Positions 26,984 through 32,665 of a DNA stretch of 64,000 nucleotides are shown here, piece by piece. Source of the stretch: Candidatus Melainabacteria bacterium (GTDB lineage Bacteria > Cyanobacteriota > Vampirovibrionia > Obscuribacterales > Obscuribacteraceae); contig JADJWK010000004.1 in assembly GCA_016716405.1 (NCBI GenBank), positions 1 through 64,000 of the forward strand, given 5' to 3'. The first letter of the stretch is position 1. Each line of letters begins with the position of its first letter. A program made the position numbers and the translations under genes. The notes beneath the pieces were generated by a model, which was given only the letters and a program-made list of their open reading frames with translations, made no database searches and was not told where the DNA came from.

Positions 26984-27059
26984 GGGGACTTAGCTCAGCT
27001 GGTAGAGCGCCTCGCCTGCAACGAGAAGGTCATCGGTTCGAAGCCGGTAGTCTCCACCA
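26984..27059 (+). tRNA. tRNA-Ala (anticodon TGC) with C33
   Basis: Acceptor GGGGACT / AGTCTCC keeps the G3-T70 wobble that specifies alanine, with A73 and encoded CCA. Anticodon loop CCTGCAA has C at position 33 instead of the near-universal T. The anticodon stem keeps four pairs (CTCG/CGAG). Confidence 0.8.
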
Positions 27060-27060
27060 T

Positions 27061-27134
27061 GCCCCTGTAGCAGAACGGCAGATGCGGCCGGTTTAAGCCC
27101 GGCGTCAGTGAAGGTTCGACTCCTTCCAGGGGCA
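27061..27134 (+). tRNA. tRNA-Leu-like (anticodon TAA), short variable loop
   Basis: Acceptor GCCCCTG / CAGGGGC, anticodon stem GCCGG/CCGGC with loop TTTAAGC, T-arm GAAGG/CCTTC, A73, no CCA. The variable region is only six bases, while Leu tRNAs normally carry a long variable arm. Resembles the next unit and probably arose with it by duplication. Confidence 0.75.
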
Positions 27135-27154
27135 ATTGAGAATGAATACTCCAA

Positions 27155-27232
27155 GCCTGGGTAGCAGAATCCGGTATATGCGCCTGTCTCAGAAACAGGA
27201 ATTTGAAGGTTCGACTCCTTCCCTGGGCACCA
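27155..27232 (+). tRNA. tRNA-Leu-like (anticodon CAG), short variable loop
   Basis: Acceptor GCCTGGG / CCTGGGC (two wobble pairs), anticodon stem CCTGT/ACAGG with loop CTCAGAA, T-arm GAAGG/CCTTC, A73, CCA encoded. Again a five-base variable loop instead of the long arm expected for leucine. Confidence 0.75.
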
Positions 27233-27233
27233 T

Positions 27234-27309
27234 GCTTACGTAGCTCAGAGGGTAGAGCGGCAGGTTGAAGTCCTGCGCGTCGTTGGTTCAACCCCAACCG
27301 TAAGCACCA
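27234..27309 (+). tRNA. tRNA-Phe (anticodon GAA)
   Basis: Acceptor GCTTACG / CGTAAGC, D-stem GCTC/GAGC, anticodon stem GCAGG/CCTGC with loop TTGAAGT, T-arm GTTGG/CCAAC, A73 and encoded CCA. One base separates it from its neighbours on each side. Well-formed throughout. Confidence 0.9.
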
Positions 27310-27310
27310 C

Positions 27311-27382
27311 ACCCGGTTAGCTCAATGGTAGAGCAACTCCCTTACAAGGAGAAGGTTGTAGGTTCGAGTCCGACATCGGGTA
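27311..27382 (+). tRNA. tRNA-Val (anticodon TAC)
   Basis: Acceptor ACCCGGT / ATCGGGT, D-stem GCTC/GAGC, anticodon loop CTTACAA on a CTCC/GGAG stem, T-stem GTAGG/CCGAC with one mismatch, A73, no encoded CCA. Confidence 0.82.
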
Positions 27383-27385
27383 TTC

Positions 27386-27460
27386 AGCCGCATAGCTTAA
27401 CAGTAGAGCACTCACCCGATAAGTGAGCTCGTGCAGGTGCGAATCCCGCTGCGGCGACCA
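27386..27460 (+). tRNA. tRNA-Ile (anticodon GAT) with C33 and G55
   Basis: Acceptor AGCCGCA / TGCGGCG (first pair A-G mismatched), anticodon stem CTCAC/GTGAG, loop CCGATAA with C33, T-arm GCAGG/CCCGC with one mismatch and loop TGCGAAT where T55 is replaced by G. CCA encoded. Several conserved bases are lost, so function is doubtful. Confidence 0.7.
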
Positions 27461-27477
27461 GTTCACAAACAGAACAG

Positions 27478-27551
27478 GCCTGCCTAGTTCAAAGGGAGAA
27501 CGCCGCCTTGCCAGGACGGCAATACCGGTTCGACTCCGGTGGTAGGCTCCA
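27478..27551 (+). tRNA. tRNA-Gly (anticodon GCC)
   Basis: Acceptor GCCTGCC / GGTAGGC, D-stem GTTC/GAAC, anticodon loop TTGCCAG, T-arm ACCGG/CCGGT, T73 as usual for Gly, CCA encoded. The anticodon stem has one C-A mismatch. Confidence 0.83.
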
Positions 27552-27552
27552 T

Positions 27553-27626
27553 GTCCTCTTGACCGAGTAGTGAGGTGGCCGGCTGCAACCCGGCTCAGGC
27601 AGGTGCAATTCCTGCAGAGGACTCCA
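27553..27626 (+). tRNA. tRNA-Cys (anticodon GCA) with G55
   Basis: Acceptor GTCCTCT / AGAGGAC, anticodon stem GCCGG/CCGGC with loop CTGCAAC, T73 as usual for Cys, CCA encoded. The T-loop reads TGCAATT, so T55 is replaced by G as in the Ile(GAT) unit. The T-stem GCAGG/CCTGC is perfect. Confidence 0.8.
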
Positions 27627-27627
27627 T

Positions 27628-27711
27628 CGGCGGGTATGCAAGCGGCCAAAGCAGCGTGACTGTAACCCACGTGTCTGACGACTTCGCAGGTTCGAATCCG
27701 TGCCCCGCCGA
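27628..27711 (+). tRNA. tRNA-Tyr (anticodon GTA)
   Basis: Acceptor CGGCGGG / CCCGCCG, anticodon loop CTGTAAC, long variable arm (GTC-TGAC-GAC) as expected for bacterial Tyr, A73, no CCA. The T-stem pairs only if one G is bulged in its 3' strand, suggesting a one-base insertion. Confidence 0.75.
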
Positions 27712-27732
27712 ATCTTGAATTCAGACAAAGCA

Positions 27733-27804
27733 CGCCCTTGTAGCTCAACGGATGAGCATCCGGCTACGAACCGGAAGGGTCCAGGTTCGAATCCTGGCAG
27801 GGGC
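27733..27804 (+). tRNA. tRNA-Arg (anticodon ACG)
   Basis: Acceptor GCCCTTG / CAGGGGC, D-stem GCTC/GAGC, anticodon stem TCCGG/CCGGA with loop CTACGAA, T-arm CCAGG/CCTGG. A34 would need TadA editing to inosine. Discriminator T is unusual for Arg; no CCA encoded. Confidence 0.83.
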
Positions 27805-27806
27805 TG

Positions 27807-27878
27807 ACGGTGTATGGCTGACGGGTAAGCAACTGCCTCTTAAGCAGCGACAAGCTGGTTCGAATCCAGCTGCACCGA
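27807..27878 (+). tRNA. tRNA-Lys (anticodon CTT)
   Basis: Acceptor CGGTGTA / TGCACCG, anticodon loop CTCTTAA on CTGC/GCAG, T-arm GCTGG/CCAGC, A73, no CCA. The first anticodon-stem pair is a mismatch. Three bases separate it from the next Lys unit, which has a different body. Confidence 0.8.
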
Positions 27879-27881
27879 ATC

Positions 27882-27953
27882 GGAGGTATGGCAGAATGGC
27901 TATGCACCCGCCTTTTAAGCGGCGTAAAGTGGGTTCGAATCCTACTGCCTCCA
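27882..27953 (+). tRNA. tRNA-Lys (anticodon TTT)
   Basis: Acceptor GGAGGTA / TGCCTCC, anticodon loop CTTTTAA on CCGC/GCGG, T-arm GTGGG/CCTAC, A73, no CCA encoded. Otherwise regular. Confidence 0.82.
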
Positions 27954-27959
27954 GATTTT

Positions 27960-28053
27960 GCCAGTGTAGCTCAATGGCAGAGCAGCCGGCTTATACCCGG
28001 TCTAGCGCCGGATCAGCGCGAGGTTGTAGGTTCGAGTCCTACCACTGGTACCA
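27960..28053 (+). tRNA. tRNA-Ile-like (anticodon TAT) with 24-base variable region
   Basis: Acceptor GCCAGTG / CACTGGT, D-stem GCTC/GAGC, anticodon stem GCCGG/CCGGT with loop CTTATAC, T-arm GTAGG/CCTAC, CCA encoded; 94 bases in all. Between anticodon arm and T-arm lie 24 bases that can form a GCGC/GCGC hairpin. Most bacteria read AUA with a lysidine-modified CAU tRNA, so a UAU anticodon is itself rare. Confidence 0.72.
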
Positions 28054-28054
28054 C

Positions 28055-28138
28055 ACCGCATTAGCTCAGTGGAAAGAGCCGTGGACTTCTAATCCATGTG
28101 ATCCCAGGCGGTCCCAGGTTCGAATCCTGGATGCGGTT
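28055..28138 (+). tRNA. tRNA-Arg (anticodon TCT) with duplicated variable-region segment
   Basis: Acceptor ACCGCAT / ATGCGGT, D-stem GCTC/GAGC, anticodon loop CTTCTAA, T-arm CCAGG/CCTGG, discriminator T, no CCA. TCCCAGG occurs twice ten bases apart just before the T-arm, so a tandem duplication has lengthened the variable region to about 16 bases. Confidence 0.75.
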
Positions 28139-28140
28139 AT

Positions 28141-28216
28141 GCCGTTGTGGCTCAACTGGTAGAGCGGCTGTCTTGTAAACAGCGGGTTGCAGGTTCGATT
28201 CCTGTCAACGGCTCCA
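28141..28216 (+). tRNA. tRNA-Thr (anticodon TGT)
   Basis: Acceptor GCCGTTG / CAACGGC, D-stem GCTC/GAGC, anticodon stem GCTGT/ACAGC with loop CTTGTAA, T-stem GCAGG/CCTGT, CCA encoded. The discriminator is T where A is usual; otherwise regular. Confidence 0.87.
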
Positions 28217-28217
28217 T

Positions 28218-28298
28218 GGAAGTAAACCGGCTGGATCAGGACGCTGTCTCGAAAACAGTTGCCCGCAAGGGTTGGGGGTTCGAGTCCCTCTGCTTCCT
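28218..28298 (+). tRNA. tRNA-Ser (anticodon CGA), A8
   Basis: Acceptor GGAAGTA / TGCTTCC, anticodon loop CTCGAAA, long variable arm CCC-GCAA-GGG as expected for Ser, T-arm GGGGG/CCCTC. Position 8 is A instead of the near-universal T, discriminator T instead of G, and no CCA is encoded. Confidence 0.78.
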
Positions 28299-28321
28299 GA
28301 TTTTTCTTGCAAAAAAATCTT

Positions 28322-28409
28322 TGCACAGTAGTTCAGTGGCAGCCCTTCTAGCTTTAGAAGGCGCCTGTTAAGCGGAGAGTCGCAGGTTCGAACCCTGCCT
28401 GTGCAGCCA
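28322..28409 (+). tRNA. tRNA-Asn-like (anticodon GTT) with extra hairpin
   Basis: Acceptor TGCACAG / CTGTGCA, T-arm GCAGG/CCTGC, G73 and CCA are all good, and the loop CTGTTAA gives anticodon GTT. But the 3' half of the D-arm is replaced by a perfect 7-bp hairpin CCTTCTA-GCTT-TAGAAGG, and the anticodon stem keeps only three pairs. 88 bases in all. Confidence 0.65.
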
Positions 28410-28410
28410 T

Positions 28411-28484
28411 ACCCCAGTAGTCTAATGGCAGGACTTCTGACTCTGAATCAGACGATGTAGGTTCGAATCCTACCTGGGGCGCCA
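28411..28484 (+). tRNA. tRNA-Gln (anticodon CTG)
   Basis: Acceptor ACCCCAG / CTGGGGC with first pair A-C mismatched, anticodon stem TCTGA/TCAGA with loop CTCTGAA, T-arm GTAGG/CCTAC, G73 and CCA encoded. A weak first pair is also typical of normal Gln tRNAs (T-A). Confidence 0.83.
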
Positions 28485-28485
28485 T

Positions 28486-28560
28486 GGCGTCGTGGCCAAA
28501 GTGGAGTAAGGCACCGGGCTTTCAACTCGGAGAGTGGGGGTTCGAATCCCCCCGACGTCA
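28486..28560 (+). tRNA. tRNA-Glu (anticodon TTC)
   Basis: Acceptor GGCGTCG / CGACGTC, D-stem GCC/GGC, anticodon stem CCGGG/CTCGG with loop CTTTCAA, T-arm GGGGG/CCCCC, A73, no CCA encoded. Confidence 0.83.
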
Positions 28561-28566
28561 TATTCA

Positions 28567-28620
28567 GGACCAGTGGTAAAGCGCCTCCCGGCGCAGGCAG
28601 GTTCGACTCCTTCCGGTCCG
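28567..28620 (+). pseudogene. Truncated tRNA-Gly-like unit (CCC?)
   Basis: Only about 54 bases. GGACC pairs with GGTCC at the ends and a TTCGACT T-loop is present, but the 5' half of the D-arm is missing and the middle hairpin GCGCC-TCCC-GGCGC has a four-base loop. TCCC in the loop hints at a decayed Gly(CCC) tRNA. Either a pseudogene or a minimal tRNA-like RNA. Confidence 0.45.
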
Positions 28621-28625
28621 CTACT

Positions 28626-28700
28626 GTGGGCGTAGTTTAATGGCTAAAACCGCGGATTGTGACTCCGCTGATGCCGGTTCGATTCCGGCCGTTCGCACCA
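28626..28700 (+). tRNA. tRNA-His (anticodon GTG) lacking usual G-1/C73
   Basis: Acceptor GTGGGCG / CGTTCGC, D-stem GTTT/AAAC, anticodon stem GCGGA/TCCGC with loop TTGTGAC, T-arm GCCGG/CCGGC, CCA encoded. Position 73 is A and the base before G1 is T, so the extra G-1:C73 pair recognised by HisRS is not present in the usual form. Last gene of the array. Confidence 0.75.
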
Positions 28701-28793
28701 ACACCGGCTCTCGCTCCCGGTCGCTCGCCTCTGCCATCTTTGGCGGATAATGTTACTGTAAGGTAATTGAGCGATCAACGGGATCAACCTGGA

Positions 28794-29858
28794 TCAAAAA
28801 AACCAGAAGCGCTTCTTCTTTTTCGGCGGTTCGTTCTGATCCTTGCTCTTCTCACCGACACCAGCCAGATGCAGTCCGCGCTCGTGCCAGTTCCGCTTGT
28901 CCACGGGCTTGCCGGTGAGAGCCTCGCCGAGCTGATCCATTGAAGCGTAACGGTCCCGGTGATTCTTGGCCATGGCTTTCAACACGACCGGCTCTAGGTC
29001 TGCCGGAAGCCGTCCTGTTTCCACCCTGCCCATCATATGCAGCTCCATGGTGTCGATATTCGAATCGCCCCGGAAAGGCGGCTCCCCTGTGAGAGCGAAA
29101 AACATGGTGCAACCGAGAGAATAGATATCCGAGCGCGCATCGATAGAAGCAGCAAGACACTGCTCCGGGCTCATATAAAGCGGTGTTCCGAGAATCTCGC
29201 CGGTCTGGGTGAGGCTCTGGTTTGTTTTCTTGGAAGAGGGCATCAGCCTGGCGATACTGAAATCGATGATAATCGGCACTTCTGTCTCATAGATCCGGGT
29301 GAGCAGAATATTGGCCGGTTTCAAATCCCGGTGCACCACTCCGAGATCATGAGCCTGGGCCATAGCCCCGCAAATCTCCCAGAAGAGCTTGCGGAATCGT
29401 GCCGAACTCAGAGGTCCCTCCTGCACCACTTTGGTGTGAAGGGTCTCGCCCTGCAAGAGATCCATCACCATGAAAGGCTGGCCGCTCGGAACAAATCCAT
29501 AGTCATAGACCGTGACCACCCCGGGATGCTGGAGATGCGATACAGCCTGGGCCTCCTGCTGGAACCGCTTGATCGAGATCTGGTCGCACACCCATTCCGG
29601 ATTGAGGACTTTGATCGCCACGTCTCTTCCCATGAGCTCGTGTCTGCCCCTGTAAATGGTCGTACGACCACCGCGGTGCAGCTGCTCCACCACGCGATAG
29701 CGTTCGTTGAGCATGACCCCGATCAGCCTGTCGACTCTGCCTGCTTCTATGAGCTTGTTGCCGTCGCGAGGACAGATGAAAAAGTCCGGATTCTCGAAGA
29801 TACCATCGCAAGCCGTGCAGAGCTTGAGTTTGCTAGAGCCAGGCGCATTCTTCTCCAT
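28794..29858 (-). CDS. Ser/Thr kinase with N-terminal zinc ribbon, DFS variant
   Basis: 354 residues. Residues 14-32 hold CTAC and a CPRDG knuckle, a zinc-ribbon-like head. Kinase domain about 54-310: K83 in VAIKVL, HRD 176-178 and SPEQ are present, but the Mg-binding DFG reads DFS (199-201) and the glycine loop is poor (LHRGGRTTIYRG). It ends with a Lys-rich, aromatic tail (PPKKKKRFWFF). No membrane helix. Activity may be reduced or altered. A -10-like TATACT lies six bases before the ATG, so the mRNA may be leaderless. Convergent with the tRNA array. Confidence 0.88.
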   Translation of the reverse strand: MEKNAPGSSKLKLCTACDGIFENPDFFICPRDGNKLIEAGRVDRLIGVMLNERYRVVEQLHRGGRTTIYRGRHELMGRDVAIKVLNPEWVCDQISIKRFQQEAQAVSHLQHPGVVTVYDYGFVPSGQPFMVMDLLQGETLHTKVVQEGPLSSARFRKLFWEICGAMAQAHDLGVVHRDLKPANILLTRIYETEVPIIIDFSIARLMPSSKKTNQSLTQTGEILGTPLYMSPEQCLAASIDARSDIYSLGCTMFFALTGEPPFRGDSNIDTMELHMMGRVETGRLPADLEPVVLKAMAKNHRDRYASMDQLGEALTGKPVDKRNWHERGLHLAGVGEKSKDQNEPPKKKKRFWFF

Positions 29859-29878
29859 AGATCAAGTATATATCCTGG

Positions 29879-30619
29879 CTAACGTTTGAGCCTCAAAGGG
29901 AAAAACATCGGCGTGGACTTCTTATAGGCGATATAGTCCTCGCCCAGGGCACGCTCCAGGTCTTTCTCCTCGAGAGCCACCCCGATGATGATATAGACGG
30001 TCATCACCAGAGCGAAAAGAAGATGACCCACGGTCATGGTCGGGGTTATCCAGAAAGCCATCATGAAACCGGTCATGAGAGGGTGCCGGACCATTTTGTA
30101 GAGACCTCTGACCATGAAGGGGCTATGGCTATAGGGAGTCTCCTTGAAATTCAACCATACCTGTCTCAAGCCGAAGAGGTCGAAATGGTCGATGAGAAAG
30201 CTGGACCAGAAAACCACCACCCAGCCGACCAGAGATATGCCGATCCCCGCATAGACAAAAGCCGTGTGGCTGATCTGCCAGAGAACAATGGGAAGGGGTT
30301 GCCAGAGATAGAAGACCAGAGCGAGCTGGAGGCTTGCCACCAGAACGAAGGTGCTGCGCTCGGCGGCCACCGGAATCATCCTGGTAAGTCTCCTCTTGAA
30401 CTCCGGTCTGGCCATGGTGCTGTGAACGATGCCGAAAAAGGCGAGCACAGCCAGATCGATCATGACAGAAGCGAGCGGCTCAAGCCCCGGCAGACCGCCG
30501 CTATCGATGGTCTTGGGCACCGCAATGCCGGAGACGAAACCGATTCCGTAGAGGATCGTCACGAAAAAAGCAGCGTATGCGGCAATGCCGTAAAGCAATA
30601 TGAGAATGCGGCTCAACAA
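29879..30619 (-). CDS. mddA: Methanethiol S-methyltransferase (MddA-like)
   Basis: 246 residues, five or six membrane helices. The blocks ARPEFKRRLTR, ERSTFVLVASL, FGLRQVWLNF, YKMVRHPLMTGFMMAFW and EEKDLERALGEDYIAYKK follow the MddA pattern closely; NnrU and isoprenylcysteine methyltransferases are its relatives. MddA methylates methanethiol with S-adenosylmethionine to give dimethyl sulfide at the membrane. TTG 30619 is the start, with GGAGG eight bases upstream. It could use methanethiol made from methionine, possibly by the gamma-family enzyme at 37143. Confidence 0.82.
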   Translation of the reverse strand: MLSRILILLYGIAAYAAFFVTILYGIGFVSGIAVPKTIDSGGLPGLEPLASVMIDLAVLAFFGIVHSTMARPEFKRRLTRMIPVAAERSTFVLVASLQLALVFYLWQPLPIVLWQISHTAFVYAGIGISLVGWVVVFWSSFLIDHFDLFGLRQVWLNFKETPYSHSPFMVRGLYKMVRHPLMTGFMMAFWITPTMTVGHLLFALVMTVYIIIGVALEEKDLERALGEDYIAYKKSTPMFFPLRLKR

Positions 30620-30695
30620 CTAAAATACCTCCTTAGAAATGGAGCAGGTCCGACCGGTCGAGGAAACTGTTTGCTAATGGCAGGTGCTCCGCCAC

Positions 30696-31190
30696 TTATT
30701 TGAGAATCGAGACGAGATAGGAGGTCCCGGTCAGAGCCGCGGCGCTGCAAATAAGGAGGGCGAGGACCAGCTTTTTCGGCAAGCCTTCATTGATCACCCA
30801 GTAGCCTATCACTTTCACGCAGGTTATAGCGATGGTGAGGACCACTGCGAAGACGATAACCGCCAGCCACTCGAGCTCCGACTTGTTCACGAATGGAATG
30901 AGAGCGGGAAGGGCGAAGAAAATCGAAGGATAAGCGAGAACGAAGGCGACCAGAGCTGTGAGGATAGCGTTCTTCCAGGAAAGAAACTTCTTGAGAATGG
31001 CCAGGTCGAAGGCGAATCCGACGATCCAGGGAATGGCATTGCTCATGAAAGCCATGGTGAACTTGAAAACAGGGCTCTGCAAAGCTGCCGGGCCCTTTGC
31101 TGCGTAGTCCGCCCCTTCCGCCGAAAGAGCAGGATTCTGGACCAGAAAGAGGGCAAGAGCCAGAAGAGAAATCAGTCCAATAAATTTCAT
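30696..31190 (-). CDS. Membrane protein with signal peptide, unknown function
   Basis: 164 residues from ATG 31190 (GAGG five bases before; ATG 31193 is too close to it). A signal peptide (LISLLALALFLVQNPALSA) is followed by about 25 polar residues and four hydrophobic helices. The C-terminus is short. No recognised family. The MddA-like gene follows about 80 bases downstream on the same strand, but an operon is not certain. Confidence 0.6.
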   Translation of the reverse strand: MKFIGLISLLALALFLVQNPALSAEGADYAAKGPAALQSPVFKFTMAFMSNAIPWIVGFAFDLAILKKFLSWKNAILTALVAFVLAYPSIFFALPALIPFVNKSELEWLAVIVFAVVLTIAITCVKVIGYWVINEGLPKKLVLALLICSAAALTGTSYLVSILK

Positions 31191-31285
31191 CATATCCTCG
31201 AATATCTACAGACTTCCGGGTTCTAGCTTCTTACCCCCGGCGGGCGCCGATTCCACAATTGCGGGCATAATGCAGGATAGAAGCC

Positions 31286-32665
31286 ATGAAAAGAAAGCAC
31301 ACGATCAAATACGATCTGTCAGCGATCACCGCCATGAGCCTCCTGCTGATGGCGGCACCGGCGCTGGCGGAACAGTCTCACACCCTGATTCTCAAAGCGA
31401 TCGGCGAATATCAGAAAGGCAATTACGACAAAGCAGCCGCCCTGCTTGCCACCGATCTCAGAGAGAATCCCGACAATGGGCTGAGTCACTATTATCTTGG
31501 TCTGGTGCAGAAACGTCTCGGTCAGGACGTCCAGGCCCTGGGAGAGCTGGAGATGGCAGCCAGACAGTTGCAGCCCGAGATGGTGGAAGCCCTGACCAGG
31601 GAAGCCATGGACAAGAACCAGGACATCCTGCCGAAGATACCGGTCCTGAAGCAGCCCAGAGAGCCGAACTGGTTCGAATGGGTAGGCGCGGGCTGGAACC
31701 AGATGGTGACCGGCAAGACCGAATCAGGCGATCCGGCGCCGGATTTCATGGACTCTCTGGAGGATATGTACAGGCAGAGCAAACGTTGGGTGAAATCAAT
31801 CGGCAAAGATCCGAAGAAAGCCAAGAAAAAACAATACACACCTACATATGCCTCGAGCATGCCCCTGGAGGACATGCTCGAGCTGGTGAACAAGAGCCGC
31901 AAGCTCAACAACAAGAGCTGGGCGAGCCATCCGGACGGTCTCGCCAAGTACAGGCAGGCACCGGAGAACACAAGGGAATGGGACTTCTGGATCAACCGCT
32001 TCACCAGGGCGTTTCAATATATTCTGCTCAAGCATCTGGCAAAAGAAGGAGGCGACCACCTGACCGGATCGGCAGCCTGCATCTTCAGCATAGACAAAAC
32101 AGGCAAGCTCCGCGGGCATATCTATGCAAGCACCGCCGATAGTGTCTTGAATCGCTGCCTGCTCGCCACCATCAAAGAGATGAATTATTCTCGTATACTC
32201 GAGTTTCCGGGAAGCTCCAAGATCGACGGCTTCAATTTCCGCATGACCTGGAACTACGGTCGCTTGCTCCGCTATATCAGGGCCGTGCGTCTCCGCCGGG
32301 AAGCAATGGAGAGACAGGCCCTGGCACAGCTCCAGACAAAAGTCGAGAGCAAGACCACAAGCGCGCAGGTAAAAGGCCAGGAAAAGAGAGGCAAGAAGAT
32401 AGAGGAGAAAAAAGCGATTGCCCGCAGACTGCCTCCAGCCAAACCGGGCTTGAAAGAAAAGATAACCACCGAGACCGAGGCCACCAGCGTCAAGACCGCG
32501 GTCCTCGCCGAGATCCTGCCGCCGCCCAGACCCCTCGAGCTCGAAGCCGTGGCCCTCAGCCTCTCGGATGTGCCCATGCCGAAAAATGCCGGCACCAGAC
32601 AGGGTGACGTCTTCAAGAATATAGACGACCGGGCGATCATGGCCTGGCCCGATCTCAATCGTTAG
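31286..32665 (+). CDS. Secreted TPR protein with TonB/TolA-C-like domain
   Basis: 459 residues. Signal peptide (ITAMSLLLMAAPALA), two or three TPRs (about 30-105; LILKAIGEYQKGNYDKAAAL), a linker, then a TonB-C-like domain at about 235-335 (ACIFSIDKTGKLRGHIYAS, then an FRMTWNY end) and a Lys/Glu/Pro-rich tail. TonB-C-like modules bind periplasmic or outer-membrane partners. ATG 31286 has AGGA at eight bases. The 3' end overlaps the convergent gene by 11 bases. Confidence 0.7.
   Translation: MKRKHTIKYDLSAITAMSLLLMAAPALAEQSHTLILKAIGEYQKGNYDKAAALLATDLRENPDNGLSHYYLGLVQKRLGQDVQALGELEMAARQLQPEMVEALTREAMDKNQDILPKIPVLKQPREPNWFEWVGAGWNQMVTGKTESGDPAPDFMDSLEDMYRQSKRWVKSIGKDPKKAKKKQYTPTYASSMPLEDMLELVNKSRKLNNKSWASHPDGLAKYRQAPENTREWDFWINRFTRAFQYILLKHLAKEGGDHLTGSAACIFSIDKTGKLRGHIYASTADSVLNRCLLATIKEMNYSRILEFPGSSKIDGFNFRMTWNYGRLLRYIRAVRLRREAMERQALAQLQTKVESKTTSAQVKGQEKRGKKIEEKKAIARRLPPAKPGLKEKITTETEATSVKTAVLAEILPPPRPLELEAVALSLSDVPMPKNAGTRQGDVFKNIDDRAIMAWPDLNR

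Larger units (their letters stand above)
26437..28700 (+). other. tRNA array: 25 tRNA-like genes covering all 20 amino acids
   Basis: Twenty-five cloverleaf-type units lie head to tail on one strand in 2.26 kb, many separated by a single base. Read from anticodon loops: Trp, Met, Asp, Pro, Ala, Leu, Leu, Phe, Val, Ile, Gly, Cys, Tyr, Arg, Lys, Lys, Ile, Arg, Thr, Ser, Asn, Gln, Glu, a truncated Gly-like unit and His. Fifteen encode the 3' CCA and ten do not. No rRNA or protein gene is mixed in. Two larger spacers (26593-26712 and 26881-26983) hold hairpins, including an 8-bp stem at 26636-26668. Confidence 0.9.

Noticed and set aside
27317..28162. Protein frames across the tRNA array (both strands)
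   Set aside because: They run through well-formed tRNA genes and consist of translated tRNA repeats such as VRILAG or GGSNPA.
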